The position numbers were made by a program, and so were the translations under genes. This document shows, piece by piece, positions 43,973 through 52,645 of a DNA stretch of 64,000 bases (position 1 is its first letter; the number at the start of each line of letters is the position of its first letter). A model generated the notes under the pieces. The model did not search any database, was not told the DNA's origin, and saw nothing but the letters and a program-made list of their open reading frames with translations. The DNA is taken from assembly GCA_910577585.1 (NCBI GenBank), contig CAJTNN010000006.1, forward strand, positions 1 through 64,000. Direction: 5' to 3'. This DNA comes from an uncultured Muribaculaceae bacterium. GTDB taxonomy: Bacteria; Bacteroidota; Bacteroidia; Bacteroidales; Muribaculaceae.

Positions 43973-44341
43973 TCAGTACATAAGATGCTTCTTGCGGTTG
44001 CTTCGCCATCCTGCGCGCGATTCGGTGTCGGTGAAGCAGATGGTCAGGTCAGCGCGCGAGGCCTTGTCGGTGAAGAATATCTTTTTGTCGGCGCGGTAGT
44101 CTTTGTCGGTGAAGAACCATATCCCTTTGTTCTCGCTCTTTTTCGCCCTGTAGTTGCGGTCGGTCTTGTAGACCACCAGGTCGGCCCGCGATGGATTGTC
44201 GACCACGTAGACTTTCACATCCGCGCGTGATTCATTATCGACCGAGAAAACCTTTTGTGCCTGCATGGGCATGGCGCCGGCGGCTATGGCCATCAGGGCT
44301 GCCAAAGCAGCGTGGCGGGTATATTGGATGGGATGTTTCAT
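43973..44341 (-). CDS. DUF6150-family repeat protein
   Basis: 122 residues with a signal peptide (LAALMAIAAGAMPMQAQ). The mature part is a string of about seven 12-16-residue repeats built on x-V/F-x-x-D-x-x-SRADL, for example VFSVDNESRADVKVYVVD, FFTDKDYRADKK and FTDTESRAGW. It ends in RKKHLMY. This is the DUF6150 pattern of Bacteroidetes; function is unknown, and the alternating pattern suggests a small beta-repeat surface or periplasmic protein. The stop codon abuts MITE copy 1. Confidence 0.8.
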   Translation of the reverse strand: MKHPIQYTRHAALAALMAIAAGAMPMQAQKVFSVDNESRADVKVYVVDNPSRADLVVYKTDRNYRAKKSENKGIWFFTDKDYRADKKIFFTDKASRADLTICFTDTESRAGWRSNRKKHLMY

Positions 44342-44419
44342 AGGGGTGTTTTATGTACGGTTTCGGTAAATGGAGCATTCCCGGGGGCTACACAGTGCCG
44401 CCGTTCGCCTGACCCTTGG

Positions 44420-45055
44420 TCAGGGGATGGGGGAGAAGAATTTGCTCGGGGATAGATACACGGTGCCCGGCCCGGTGATGCGCATCATGCTGAGTCCCTC
44501 GCCGCTGAGCAGATTGCCGAGCGACCAGTTTGATTGAATCTGATGGTCGGCAAAGTTGAGGAGGGCTATGATGTGGTCTTCGTCGACTTCGATTGTCTCT
44601 GAGGGCTGGAGGTTGATGACTATGGGTTGCCCCTTTGTGTCGAGAAACACTGTGGAGTTGCCCTGGATTTTCTGCAGCAGCAGCCCCATGCCGCCGGTGA
44701 GTCCGGCAATCGAGAGTTTTGTGGTCACATTGACGCGGTTGTTGGAGCCCACGTATACTCCGCGGTGGCAAATCATTGTCTCACCGTTGAGTTTGATGGG
44801 GAGCAGTCCGAAGTGGCTTCCGATGACCACCTTGCGCGGCATGTTGGTCACATTATAGAGGCGCAGTATGAAGAGGGATTCGCCCGAGAGTTTTGCTCCC
44901 AGGATGCGGCCCAGCCCCGAGCCATTGAAGCTCAATTCCTTCTCGATGCCGGATTCAAGATAGATTATCGAACCCTTTTCGGTAAAGAAATTCTCGCCCG
45001 GCAAGAGTGTCACCTCAAGATGCTGTATGTATTGTCCGATTAGTTTGCAGTTCAT
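44420..45055 (-). CDS. AIM24 (TIGR00266/DUF124)-family protein
   Basis: 211 residues from the ATG at 45055, where the family begins (CKLIGQYIQHLEVTLLPGE). Conserved blocks include TEKGSIIYLESGIE, GLGRILGAKLSGES and GGMGLLLQKIQGNSTVFLD. The fold is a beta-prism cytosolic or membrane-associated protein of unknown role. An upstream frame extension to 45103 would add 16 residues and is less likely given the -7 box at 45139. Confidence 0.87.
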   Translation of the reverse strand: MNCKLIGQYIQHLEVTLLPGENFFTEKGSIIYLESGIEKELSFNGSGLGRILGAKLSGESLFILRLYNVTNMPRKVVIGSHFGLLPIKLNGETMICHRGVYVGSNNRVNVTTKLSIAGLTGGMGLLLQKIQGNSTVFLDTKGQPIVINLQPSETIEVDEDHIIALLNFADHQIQSNWSLGNLLSGEGLSMMRITGPGTVYLSPSKFFSPIP

Positions 45056-45138
45056 GATAAATTGTATTTTTGAAGTTACGACGGTGGAAGTAGCTCTCTT
45101 CACTAAGCGGTGGATGCGTCCCGTCGGAATAGATAACG

Positions 45139-45146
45139 CAAAAATA
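45139..45146 (-). promoter_or_regulatory. -7 box upstream of the AIM24 gene
   Basis: Minus-strand TATTTTTG, matching TAnnTTTG, about 85 bp upstream of the start. No well-placed TTG box was found. Confidence 0.4.
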
Positions 45147-45269
45147 GCTAAATCTAATCAAACTCCATAAGTGTATGCAATATTTCAGCCTCCGAATCTA
45201 CCCAAAAACCAATCTTGACCACAATATTTCAGGCCGTAAAGCCCCGGTTGCAAGGCCGGGAGGCGAGGG

Positions 45270-46493
45270 TCAGGGCTGGACGGTGAAGCCGAGGTCTTCG
45301 ATGACCTCCTTGACGGCAGCCGCATCGGGATTGCCCTGGATAGTGGTCTGGCCAGTGGCCAGATCTACTGCCACTGACTCTACGCCGGGAAGTTTGGCGA
45401 TGTTTTTCTCAACCATGGCCTTGCAGTGGCCGCAACTCATCCCTTTTACGGTGATGGTGTGAAGATGTTCCATTTTGTCTGATTTATTGGGTTTATATTT
45501 TCTGATAAGCGCGTTGATGAGGAGGGCTATGAGCAGGATTGAGCATATGCCTGAAAAGAGTCCGATATCAAGATGGCAATGAGCATGACCGGCCACCATC
45601 GGCATCGTAAACCAATCGCGCGGCATAAGATAATCAATACATAATCCGATGGCGATGGCCCCGAGCACTATCGTGGCAAGATAGATGGCGGCAGCTCTCT
45701 TACCCAGCGACTTGCTCACGATGATGATTGAAGCGAAGTTGGCAGCCGGACCCGCCATAAGCAGCACGAATGCAGCTCCGGGACTCAGCCCTTTGAGCAT
45801 CAACGATAGTGCGATCGGTATGGAGCCTGTAGAGCAGACATACATCGGCACAGCCACAATCACCACGGCAATCATCGAAAGGAGCGGATATCCGGCAAAG
45901 AATGTGAAGAACCCATCGGGCACAAACACTGTGATTGCCGCCGCAATCACCAATCCGATTATGAGCCACTTGCCAATATTCTGAATCATCTCCACGAAGC
46001 CATAGCGCAGCGCATCCTTGATTTTGCCGGTGAGATTGTCGGAGACCGGCGCATCGATGGTGTCGACTTCAAGGTCGCAGGCCGGGTCGGCTTCCTTCTC
46101 ATCGCGGCTGGCAAGCATGCCGCCGACAAAAGCTGTGGCGAGGGCTGCGACTGGGCGGATTATGGCAAATGCAGGACCAAGCAGCGAGTAGGTGGCGGCT
46201 ATGGAGTCAATGCCTGTCTGAGGGGTGGCGATGAGGAAAGATGTCGAAGCGCCGCGTGAGGCGCCGTTGCGGCGCAGCGACACAGCCGTAGGGAGCACAC
46301 CGCATGAGCATAAGGGCAAAGGCACACCGATCAAGGCCGCCTTTATCACAGCCCATGCGCCGGGGCGCGCAAGATGCCGGCGATAGACACTCCCGGGTAC
46401 GAAGGCATAAAGCACTCCGGCCACCAGGAAACCGAGCAGCAGATAGGGGGCCATCTCGGCCAGCATGTTGATAAGCGAATAGATGAATTCCAT
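45270..46493 (-). CDS. SO_0444-family metal efflux permease with C-terminal HMA domain
   Basis: 407-residue inner-membrane permease of the DUF318/SO_0444 group, proposed Cu/Zn exporters. It has eight or more hydrophobic segments and the conserved cysteine motif LPLCSCGVLPTAVSLRRNG near residue 56, with a matching PMYVCSTGSIPIALSLML repeat in the second half. The last ~65 residues are a heavy-metal-associated domain, HTITVKGMSCGHCKAMVEKN, which would deliver metal. It diverges from a small HMA protein and a P-type ATPase. The -7 box lies only 4 bp before the ATG. Confidence 0.9.
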   Translation of the reverse strand: MEFIYSLINMLAEMAPYLLLGFLVAGVLYAFVPGSVYRRHLARPGAWAVIKAALIGVPLPLCSCGVLPTAVSLRRNGASRGASTSFLIATPQTGIDSIAATYSLLGPAFAIIRPVAALATAFVGGMLASRDEKEADPACDLEVDTIDAPVSDNLTGKIKDALRYGFVEMIQNIGKWLIIGLVIAAAITVFVPDGFFTFFAGYPLLSMIAVVIVAVPMYVCSTGSIPIALSLMLKGLSPGAAFVLLMAGPAANFASIIIVSKSLGKRAAAIYLATIVLGAIAIGLCIDYLMPRDWFTMPMVAGHAHCHLDIGLFSGICSILLIALLINALIRKYKPNKSDKMEHLHTITVKGMSCGHCKAMVEKNIAKLPGVESVAVDLATGQTTIQGNPDAAAVKEVIEDLGFTVQP

Positions 46494-46497
46494 ATTA

Positions 46498-46505
46498 CAA
46501 AGATA
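46498..46505 (-). promoter_or_regulatory. -7 box touching the permease start
   Basis: Minus-strand TATCTTTG lies 4 bp before the ATG at 46493. Transcription would begin at or next to the A of the ATG, giving a leaderless message, or translation starts at an internal ATG. Confidence 0.5.
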
Positions 46506-46620
46506 GTAAATAAAACCGTAGTTATGTTATCCAATCCATATAGATTGGGGCGCAATTAACATTATTTAGCCAACAATCCTCATACCGCAACATTGCAATC
46601 AAGTTGCAGTCGAATTTCAC

Positions 46621-46705
46621 TAACTTTGCGGTGTGAAAATGTAACTAAGGGTTGCAACCTGCTAAAACTGCTTCTACTGTTCAGATAGCTTGCATCCTGC
46701 TAAAA
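46621..46705 (+). promoter_or_regulatory. Promoter box, palindrome and direct repeats before the HMA gene
   Basis: TAACTTTG (46621-46628) is a -7 box. It is followed by the palindrome GGTTGCAACC (46650-46659) and a 16-bp near-identical direct repeat TTGCAACCTGCTAAAA / TTGCATCCTGCTAAAA (46652-46667, 46690-46705). These sit between promoter and ATG and could be an operator for a metal-responsive repressor encoded elsewhere. Confidence 0.45.
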
Positions 46706-46708
46706 AAT

Positions 46709-46930
46709 ATGAATATGAGCAAGACATTTAAAGTTGAGATAGATTGCGCTAACTGCGCCAATCTTGTGGAGGCGGCGGCACGTAAAGTGGCCGGTGTCAA
46801 GGACCTCTCGATATCGTTCATGACCCAGAAGATGAAAGTCGCTTTTGAGGATGGGGCCGATGAGGATGCCGTGATGGCGGATGTGCGGAAAGCGGGACGT
46901 AGAATCGAGCCCGATTTCGAGATACTCTGA
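46709..46930 (+). CDS. Stand-alone heavy-metal-associated (HMA) domain protein
   Basis: 73 residues from ATG 46709 (a second ATG two codons later is equally possible). The motif VEIDCANCANLVEAAARKV carries the C-x-x-C metal site in the D-C-A-x-C form of CadA/ZntA N-terminal domains. The following P-type ATPase lacks such a domain, so this looks like a split-off metal-delivery domain. The 81-bp gap to the ATPase, same strand, suggests one operon. Confidence 0.9.
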   Translation: MNMSKTFKVEIDCANCANLVEAAARKVAGVKDLSISFMTQKMKVAFEDGADEDAVMADVRKAGRRIEPDFEIL

Positions 46931-47011
46931 TTGTAAGCGTGAGCGCTGCGATGCAGGTCTGCCAGTAGCCGGGAACTGACTAAGTTGAGGGAATTTTAAG
47001 TAGTTGGAATT

Positions 47012-48931
47012 ATGAATAGAAAACAACGTAAGATGCTGATCCGCATATTGCTTGCGGTGGCGATGACCATAGTGTTGCTCTGCATTGATGTCAGCGGCGT
47101 GCTGCGTCTGGCGCTCTATCTTGTGGTCTACCTTATCATTGGCTACGACATATTGCGAAAGGCATTGCTCGGGATATTCCGCGGCCGGGTGTTTGATGAG
47201 AATTTCCTTATGGCGGTGGCCACAATTGGAGCCTTTGCCCTGGCTATTTATGAGAGAAGCGGCGACTATCTTGAAGCGATTGCCGTGATGCTATTCTATC
47301 AGGTTGGTGAGTTCTTCCAGAGCTATGCCGTGGGGAAGAGCCGCCGCGACATAGCCGCCTTGATGGATATCCGCCCCGACTATGCCAATATCGAGAGGGA
47401 TGGCGAGATTGTGAAGGTTGATCCTGATGACGTGGCGGTAGGGGAGACCATCGTAATCCAGCCCGGCGAGCGGGTGCCGATCGATGGGGTAGTGCTGTCG
47501 GGGGAATCGTCGCTCAACACTTCGGCCTTGACTGGCGAGTCAATGCCGCGTGAGGTTGGTCAAGGTGATGAGGTGGTCAGCGGCAGCATCAACATGTCGG
47601 GTGTGCTGAGAGTGCGCACCACCAAAGGATTCGGCGACTCTACGGTCTCGAAGATTCTTGAACTCGTGGAGGACTCAGCATCACGCAAATCTAAATCAGA
47701 GAATTTCATTGCGAAGTTCGCACGGGTCTACACTCCGGCTGTGTGCTACGGCGCATTGGCGCTCGCACTGCTTCCGCCGCTCTACCTCATCCTGTTTGCG
47801 GGTGCGCCGGTAAGTTTTGCTACGTTTGAGACTTGGGTTTATCGGTCGCTGGTGTTTCTGGTTATAAGTTGTCCGTGTGCGCTGGTGGTGAGCATACCGC
47901 TGTCGTTCTTCGCCGGGATAGGTGGCGCGAGCCGCGCGGGTGTGCTCGTTAAGGGGGCCAATATTCTTGAGACTTTGTCGAAGGTCAAGACTGTGGTCTT
48001 CGACAAGACAGGCACCCTCACCAAGGGTGTGTTTGAGGTGAATGCCTATCATGGCGATCATGATCAGGATATATCGGCCCATAAGGCGCAGCTGCTTGAA
48101 TATGCCGCCTTAGCCGAATCTGCATCGTCGCATCCTATCGCGATGTCATTGCAGCGGGCCTACGGGCGACCGGTCGACCGCAGCCGTGTCAGTGATCTGC
48201 GCGAGATCAGCGGAAAGGGTATCACTGCCCTCATCGACGGCAAGAGAGTTGCCGCAGGCAATGAGAAGCTGATGGGCGATCTCGGCCTGACACCCTGCCA
48301 TTGCCATACGGCCGGCACCATCGTGCATCTCGCCATCGATGGCCGCTACGCAGGGCATATTGTGCTGGGTGATGTGGTCAAACCCACATCGGCTCAGGCC
48401 ATAGCCGACCTGCACGCGGCAGGCGTCATGCGCACCGTGATGCTCACCGGCGACACTCGCCAGGTGGCTGAGCAGACCGCCGCGCGGCTGGGGATAGACA
48501 CCGTATACAGTGAATTGTTGCCAGCCGGCAAGGTGGCCCAAATCGAGCGGATTATTGCCGAGGCGAAGAGCGGCGATAAAGTGGCATTTGCAGGCGATGG
48601 CATCAACGATGCGCCGGTGCTATCGCGTGCCGACATAGGCATAGCGATGGGCGCTATGGGTAGCGATGCGGCCATTGTGGCCGCTGATGTGGTGCTGATG
48701 GACGACGACCCCCTTAAAATCGGCAAAGCCATACGCATATCGCGCAAATGCCTGCGGATAGTGTGGGAAAACATCTTCATGGCCATTGGCATAAAGGGAA
48801 TCTGTCTGGTGCTCGGAATCTTCGGTATAGTCAACATGTGGCTCGCCATCTTCGCCGACGTCGGCGTGATGATTCTCGCCGTGCTCAACGCCATCCGCGC
48901 AATGCATATAGCTCCACAACCACCTACGTGA
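47012..48931 (+). CDS. P1B-type heavy-metal ATPase (Zn/Cd/Pb type)
   Basis: 639-residue inner-membrane efflux ATPase. It lacks an N-terminal HMA domain. Motifs: actuator TGES, membrane metal site SCPCALVVSIPLSF (CPC), phosphorylation site DKTGTLTKGVFE, nucleotide-domain SSHPIAMSL (P1B His-Pro), GDGINDAPVL and the last membrane segment FADVGVMILAVLNAIRAM with the conserved D of Zn/Cd pumps (ZntA-like). CPC plus this D argues for divalent ions rather than Cu+. Works with the HMA protein upstream; the divergent SO_0444 permease is a second export route. Confidence 0.94.
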   Translation: MNRKQRKMLIRILLAVAMTIVLLCIDVSGVLRLALYLVVYLIIGYDILRKALLGIFRGRVFDENFLMAVATIGAFALAIYERSGDYLEAIAVMLFYQVGEFFQSYAVGKSRRDIAALMDIRPDYANIERDGEIVKVDPDDVAVGETIVIQPGERVPIDGVVLSGESSLNTSALTGESMPREVGQGDEVVSGSINMSGVLRVRTTKGFGDSTVSKILELVEDSASRKSKSENFIAKFARVYTPAVCYGALALALLPPLYLILFAGAPVSFATFETWVYRSLVFLVISCPCALVVSIPLSFFAGIGGASRAGVLVKGANILETLSKVKTVVFDKTGTLTKGVFEVNAYHGDHDQDISAHKAQLLEYAALAESASSHPIAMSLQRAYGRPVDRSRVSDLREISGKGITALIDGKRVAAGNEKLMGDLGLTPCHCHTAGTIVHLAIDGRYAGHIVLGDVVKPTSAQAIADLHAAGVMRTVMLTGDTRQVAEQTAARLGIDTVYSELLPAGKVAQIERIIAEAKSGDKVAFAGDGINDAPVLSRADIGIAMGAMGSDAAIVAADVVLMDDDPLKIGKAIRISRKCLRIVWENIFMAIGIKGICLVLGIFGIVNMWLAIFADVGVMILAVLNAIRAMHIAPQPPT

Positions 48932-49104
48932 TTTAGGCTTCTCTTAAGATTTTCATCTTGGAATTAAAGGCCTCGGCAGATGCATATGTGGCTCTATGTT
49001 GAAAGTTGTTGTTTACCGTTGATGTGCTTGTGGTATGTAATGTTAAAGAATACAGTGACAGTATCAAAAAAAATTTAAATTTACAATCTAAAAACATTAA
49101 ACTT

Positions 49105-51861
49105 ATGGCAAGTGCGATGAAGACGATACGTATACGTATATTAAGAAAAACCTACGAAGCATTGAAGCCATATCCCTTATTCTTTTTCAATGCTGTAGAG
49201 GAGTATGATTATAGCACCCAAAACACATCCTATTACTGGGAACCAGAGGCAATTTTTTTTGACGATAAAATGGAAAATCGCTTCCATTGGGACAAGAATG
49301 ACTCTTCCACCGGGAAAACCTATTTCTGTTATGGGTATTTAGCTGGGGAACTAATACCCGGAGCTGATTATGTCGAGCTGAATCTTGTGGAATTCAATCC
49401 CAATGACAAATCTCATGTAAGGGCGGTTTTTCTTCTATACTTAAACAAAGCGTCTAATACTAAAGATGAGTATTCATTTAGGGAGTTTTTATGGATGCTC
49501 AACAGGTATTCCATCAACATAGATATAATATCGGAGGTTGTCGCTGAATTTGATGTAAAATCAATTCAGCCATTCTTCTTACAGGCACTTAAAGAATTTT
49601 CAATTTGCTTATCTGTTCCGAAACAGAAAATTATACAACATTTCTTGCATTCAAAAGGAGTGGAGACAGCTATATATTGTCCTTCAATACTTGTAGAGGC
49701 AATTAGCAAGTGCTTCCCATCAATAAATATTGAGAAAGACAATATTTCTATTCTGTGGCTCTTCAATTTGGCAGTTGTTGAAGAAAAGTATCGTAAACAA
49801 GCCTCTCCATATAATTGTCTAATCGACACTGATATTACCAACTTTCTACTTAAACTTAGAAGGTGGCTTAAAGATGATGATTATGTTCTGGATGATTATT
49901 CTTCCTTGATAAAGATCATTAGACTCCTTTCCCCTCAGGCACAGGTAAGAGTTATTCAGCGTTATTTTTATGCTATAAGTAAGGGTCAAATAGAATTTAA
50001 TGCGGAAGTTCTTTCTAAGTTCAAGATTAATCGATTTGAGAAGTGGGGCAGATACTTTCATTGTTCTTTTGAGCCAGCTAATCCAATTAGATTGGCTGTG
50101 CCTTTACTCTGTGATAACATCTTGACTTTCTTAAACAGCAGCCAACAGACTCTTCAAACAATAAACGGCACTCTTGATTTGGCATATGATCGCTGTGATT
50201 CAAATTCCCCCGATGTGGACTTTGGATTGAGCCATATTGTACCGGTTTGTAAAGGAGGAGTCGTACCGGATAAATATAGATTTAAGGGATTCATTTGTTA
50301 TCAAGATGTTATTTGCTTGAATGATCCTAATATAAAATCAGAAGTTATACTTTCCACAGCTAAGACTTTGCTGAATCAATTAGAATCACAACAAAAGAAT
50401 CCTGCTTGCCATAGCGATAAAACGTCATTACAGACTTGTAATGACCGATTGACGAATGTAGATGCTTGCAAAAAATGTGATATGGAAGGTGTAGAATGGC
50501 TTGATAAATGGGTCATAAAAATTCTCAAGAAGCAAGAGGACAGAGCTGAGGTCTTAAAAATATTCATCAATAAGGAATTTCCTGTAGGACAATCTATTGA
50601 GGTGTCATTGTGTGAGGTAATTTCAAATCCTAATACTTTTAGGAGACGCCTAAACAATTGGTTAAATAAAACTTTCTCTCCGGTACCTTCTATTACCAGC
50701 ACAAATGATGATGGAAATACAATAAGATTAGAGGCTGGGTGGGTGTCAAAAGAAAAACTCGAATATTATGCAGATCATGTTGTAAAGGTATTTTTGAAAC
50801 ACTCGTGGTTTAAGGTAGAACCACGCAAGGACGCATATATAGGCTGTGGAGTTCTTTTCCCTATACTGGGCATAAGTGAGACTGACTATGATTCTTATCA
50901 TGATCCCTATGACAAAGAATATGTAAAAATACAAGAAAACAGCTATGTAGTAGAGAAGGTAAAAAAAGCTCTTATCGAAAGAATCGGCGTAAAACCACAT
51001 GCTGACGGCGCTTTCTATGTTCCATATAATCAGAAGCTATTGAGGGAGTTAAAAAGTGAGTTCTACACTCATCCTCAAGAGTCAGACTCATCAGAATTTG
51101 CCAAATACTATGTGCCTTTCCTCAGAACAGTGACATCACGATATGACCGTTATTGTGCTCCAAAATATAAAAATGGCGAGGACTTTGTTACAGGGTTAAG
51201 TTTCTTTTGGTGTCGCGGTAAAGAGTGCTTTAAGAACTCGTTAGCAAATCAGACGCTTGCAAGTGTAAAGTCATGGCAGGAATATACCATATTACACATG
51301 CTGGAAATTCTGGGATACCCCCAGATTACAAGAACTCCAGCTGGTAATGAAACGTCTGAATTGATACGCGGTTTTATCGGAATTGTAAACAAAGCCGAGT
51401 CTTTGTTCAGGCGGATACGATGCCGAGAATGTAATCATTTACTTTTCCCAATCGGTAGTTCTCAATTCAATCGCTACAATAAATTTGCGTGTCGTGTGCC
51501 TCATTGCAGTCAACATGGTGTCCGAGTTTACCTCAGTCACTGCCACCACTGTAAAAGTGGACTTATTGATTCAAGAGATTCTGCCCGTTGTCCTAATGGC
51601 TGGCATATCTGTCCTAAATGTCTAAGTTGTTGCGATGATGCTATATATGAACACATGGCTAGCAAATATATCGTGGCGGGTATCCCTGTACCTCGTCATA
51701 TCTCTGATAAATTAGGACATGGGCATAACGACAAAGATCTATATTTTTGTCCTAAATGCGGAGGCGAGGTTAAAACGGTAGTCGATGAGCATACCTACAG
51801 AGAAGCGAAAGTCTGTCAAAACTGTCGTAGTGTATATAAAGATAATCCCGAATCATTTTAA
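49105..51861 (+). CDS. Large Cys-rich zinc-ribbon protein, unknown (918 aa)
   Basis: I do not recognise the family. The ATG at 49105 is preferred; the frame extends to a TTG at 49006. About the first 800 residues have no clear motif; they are hydrophilic and mixed alpha/beta, with a Cys cluster NPACHSDKTSLQTCNDR and VDACKKCDMEG near the middle and SHIVPVCKGGV, which faintly resembles an HNH-type core. The last ~130 residues carry at least five zinc-knuckle-like pairs: RCRECNH, ACRVPHCSQHG, SHCHHCKSG, CPNGWHICPKCLSCC, FCPKCGGE and VCQNCRS. It is markedly AT-rich compared with the metal genes before it. It opens the accessory island; role unknown, nucleic-acid binding is likely (inference). Confidence 0.75.
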   Translation: MASAMKTIRIRILRKTYEALKPYPLFFFNAVEEYDYSTQNTSYYWEPEAIFFDDKMENRFHWDKNDSSTGKTYFCYGYLAGELIPGADYVELNLVEFNPNDKSHVRAVFLLYLNKASNTKDEYSFREFLWMLNRYSINIDIISEVVAEFDVKSIQPFFLQALKEFSICLSVPKQKIIQHFLHSKGVETAIYCPSILVEAISKCFPSINIEKDNISILWLFNLAVVEEKYRKQASPYNCLIDTDITNFLLKLRRWLKDDDYVLDDYSSLIKIIRLLSPQAQVRVIQRYFYAISKGQIEFNAEVLSKFKINRFEKWGRYFHCSFEPANPIRLAVPLLCDNILTFLNSSQQTLQTINGTLDLAYDRCDSNSPDVDFGLSHIVPVCKGGVVPDKYRFKGFICYQDVICLNDPNIKSEVILSTAKTLLNQLESQQKNPACHSDKTSLQTCNDRLTNVDACKKCDMEGVEWLDKWVIKILKKQEDRAEVLKIFINKEFPVGQSIEVSLCEVISNPNTFRRRLNNWLNKTFSPVPSITSTNDDGNTIRLEAGWVSKEKLEYYADHVVKVFLKHSWFKVEPRKDAYIGCGVLFPILGISETDYDSYHDPYDKEYVKIQENSYVVEKVKKALIERIGVKPHADGAFYVPYNQKLLRELKSEFYTHPQESDSSEFAKYYVPFLRTVTSRYDRYCAPKYKNGEDFVTGLSFFWCRGKECFKNSLANQTLASVKSWQEYTILHMLEILGYPQITRTPAGNETSELIRGFIGIVNKAESLFRRIRCRECNHLLFPIGSSQFNRYNKFACRVPHCSQHGVRVYLSHCHHCKSGLIDSRDSARCPNGWHICPKCLSCCDDAIYEHMASKYIVAGIPVPRHISDKLGHGHNDKDLYFCPKCGGEVKTVVDEHTYREAKVCQNCRSVYKDNPESF

Positions 51862-51996
51862 GAAACATTTCCAAAATGTTCTCTCGAAATAATAGTTTGG
51901 AAATGGTTCTTATAGAATATTGATTACTAATGTCTTTTTTTTGTTTCCCCACTATTAAAGTGTGATATCCGATGCAATTATATCACGAAAAAATGT

Positions 51997-52004
51997 TATC
52001 TTTG
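51997..52004 (+). promoter_or_regulatory. -7 box before the small-protein/exonuclease pair
   Basis: TATCTTTG matches TAnnTTTG; no good TTG is found 20 bp upstream. The start codon of the next gene is 150 bp further on. Confidence 0.45.
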
Positions 52005-52030
52005 CAATCTGAGACGTTCAAAATCTGGAA

Positions 52031-52105
52031 ATGACCTTTAATATTAAAGAAACACGGCAAGCGCCAAATTTGTATGAGAACTCTTTGATAGTCGTAAAGG
52101 TATAG
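52031..52105 (+). CDS. Possible 24-residue leader peptide or gene remnant
   Basis: A short frame (MTFNIKETRQAPNLYEN..., 24 codons) begins 27 bp after the -7 box and ends 50 bp before the next gene. It could be a leader peptide or the fragment of a lost gene. There is no strong ribosome site. Confidence 0.22.
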   Translation: MTFNIKETRQAPNLYENSLIVVKV

Positions 52106-52154
52106 GTCTGCCACAGGTGCTGTTCAAGAGTTTTTATATTTCGCCGGTATCTAT

Positions 52155-52643
52155 ATGACACACACCAGCACTCGTCCAACTCTATATATCACTTGGGGCA
52201 AGGCTTTTGGTGAAATCTACTGCCACCATGCCGCTCTATATATCCCTTACATTTCCGACTCTTTATTTTCGCCTGATATTATTCGTGTCGGCGTAACGGT
52301 GCGAGCCAATAATATCGAAAAGGGAGAAATTAACGGATATTCCGATAAGGATATAATTAAATATCTGCCTTGCAGTCCTGTGGAGGGCGGTCTGCATATT
52401 CCGCTTAACTCTACTCCAATAATTGACGGCATAAGCCTTAATTCTTGGACTTCCCTAAAAAATGGAGAACGAGGAGCACACAAAGAGTTCCCTATACGCC
52501 TCATATATCAGGTTGGCACTGATGAAGTAAAAGAGCTTCCTTTCAATCATAGTGCCTCACAAACGCCGTACATATTAAGCGAAAAGCATTTTGTTAACCT
52601 TAAAGACGGCGAAAAGGTAGATGTAACTGTAAACTTCGACTGA
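52155..52643 (+). CDS. Unknown 162-residue protein, partner of the exonuclease
   Basis: No family recognised. Soluble, mixed beta protein: it begins TRPTLYITWGKAFGEIYCHH, has ALYIPYISDSLFSPDIIRVG and a final LKDGEKVDVTVNFD, a pattern of beta strands with no membrane segment or cysteine motif. It is AT-rich like the neighbours. The stop and the exonuclease start are separated by 2 bp, so the two are translated together and may form a complex or functional pair (inference). Confidence 0.65.
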   Translation: MTHTSTRPTLYITWGKAFGEIYCHHAALYIPYISDSLFSPDIIRVGVTVRANNIEKGEINGYSDKDIIKYLPCSPVEGGLHIPLNSTPIIDGISLNSWTSLKNGERGAHKEFPIRLIYQVGTDEVKELPFNHSASQTPYILSEKHFVNLKDGEKVDVTVNFD

Positions 52644-52645
52644 TT

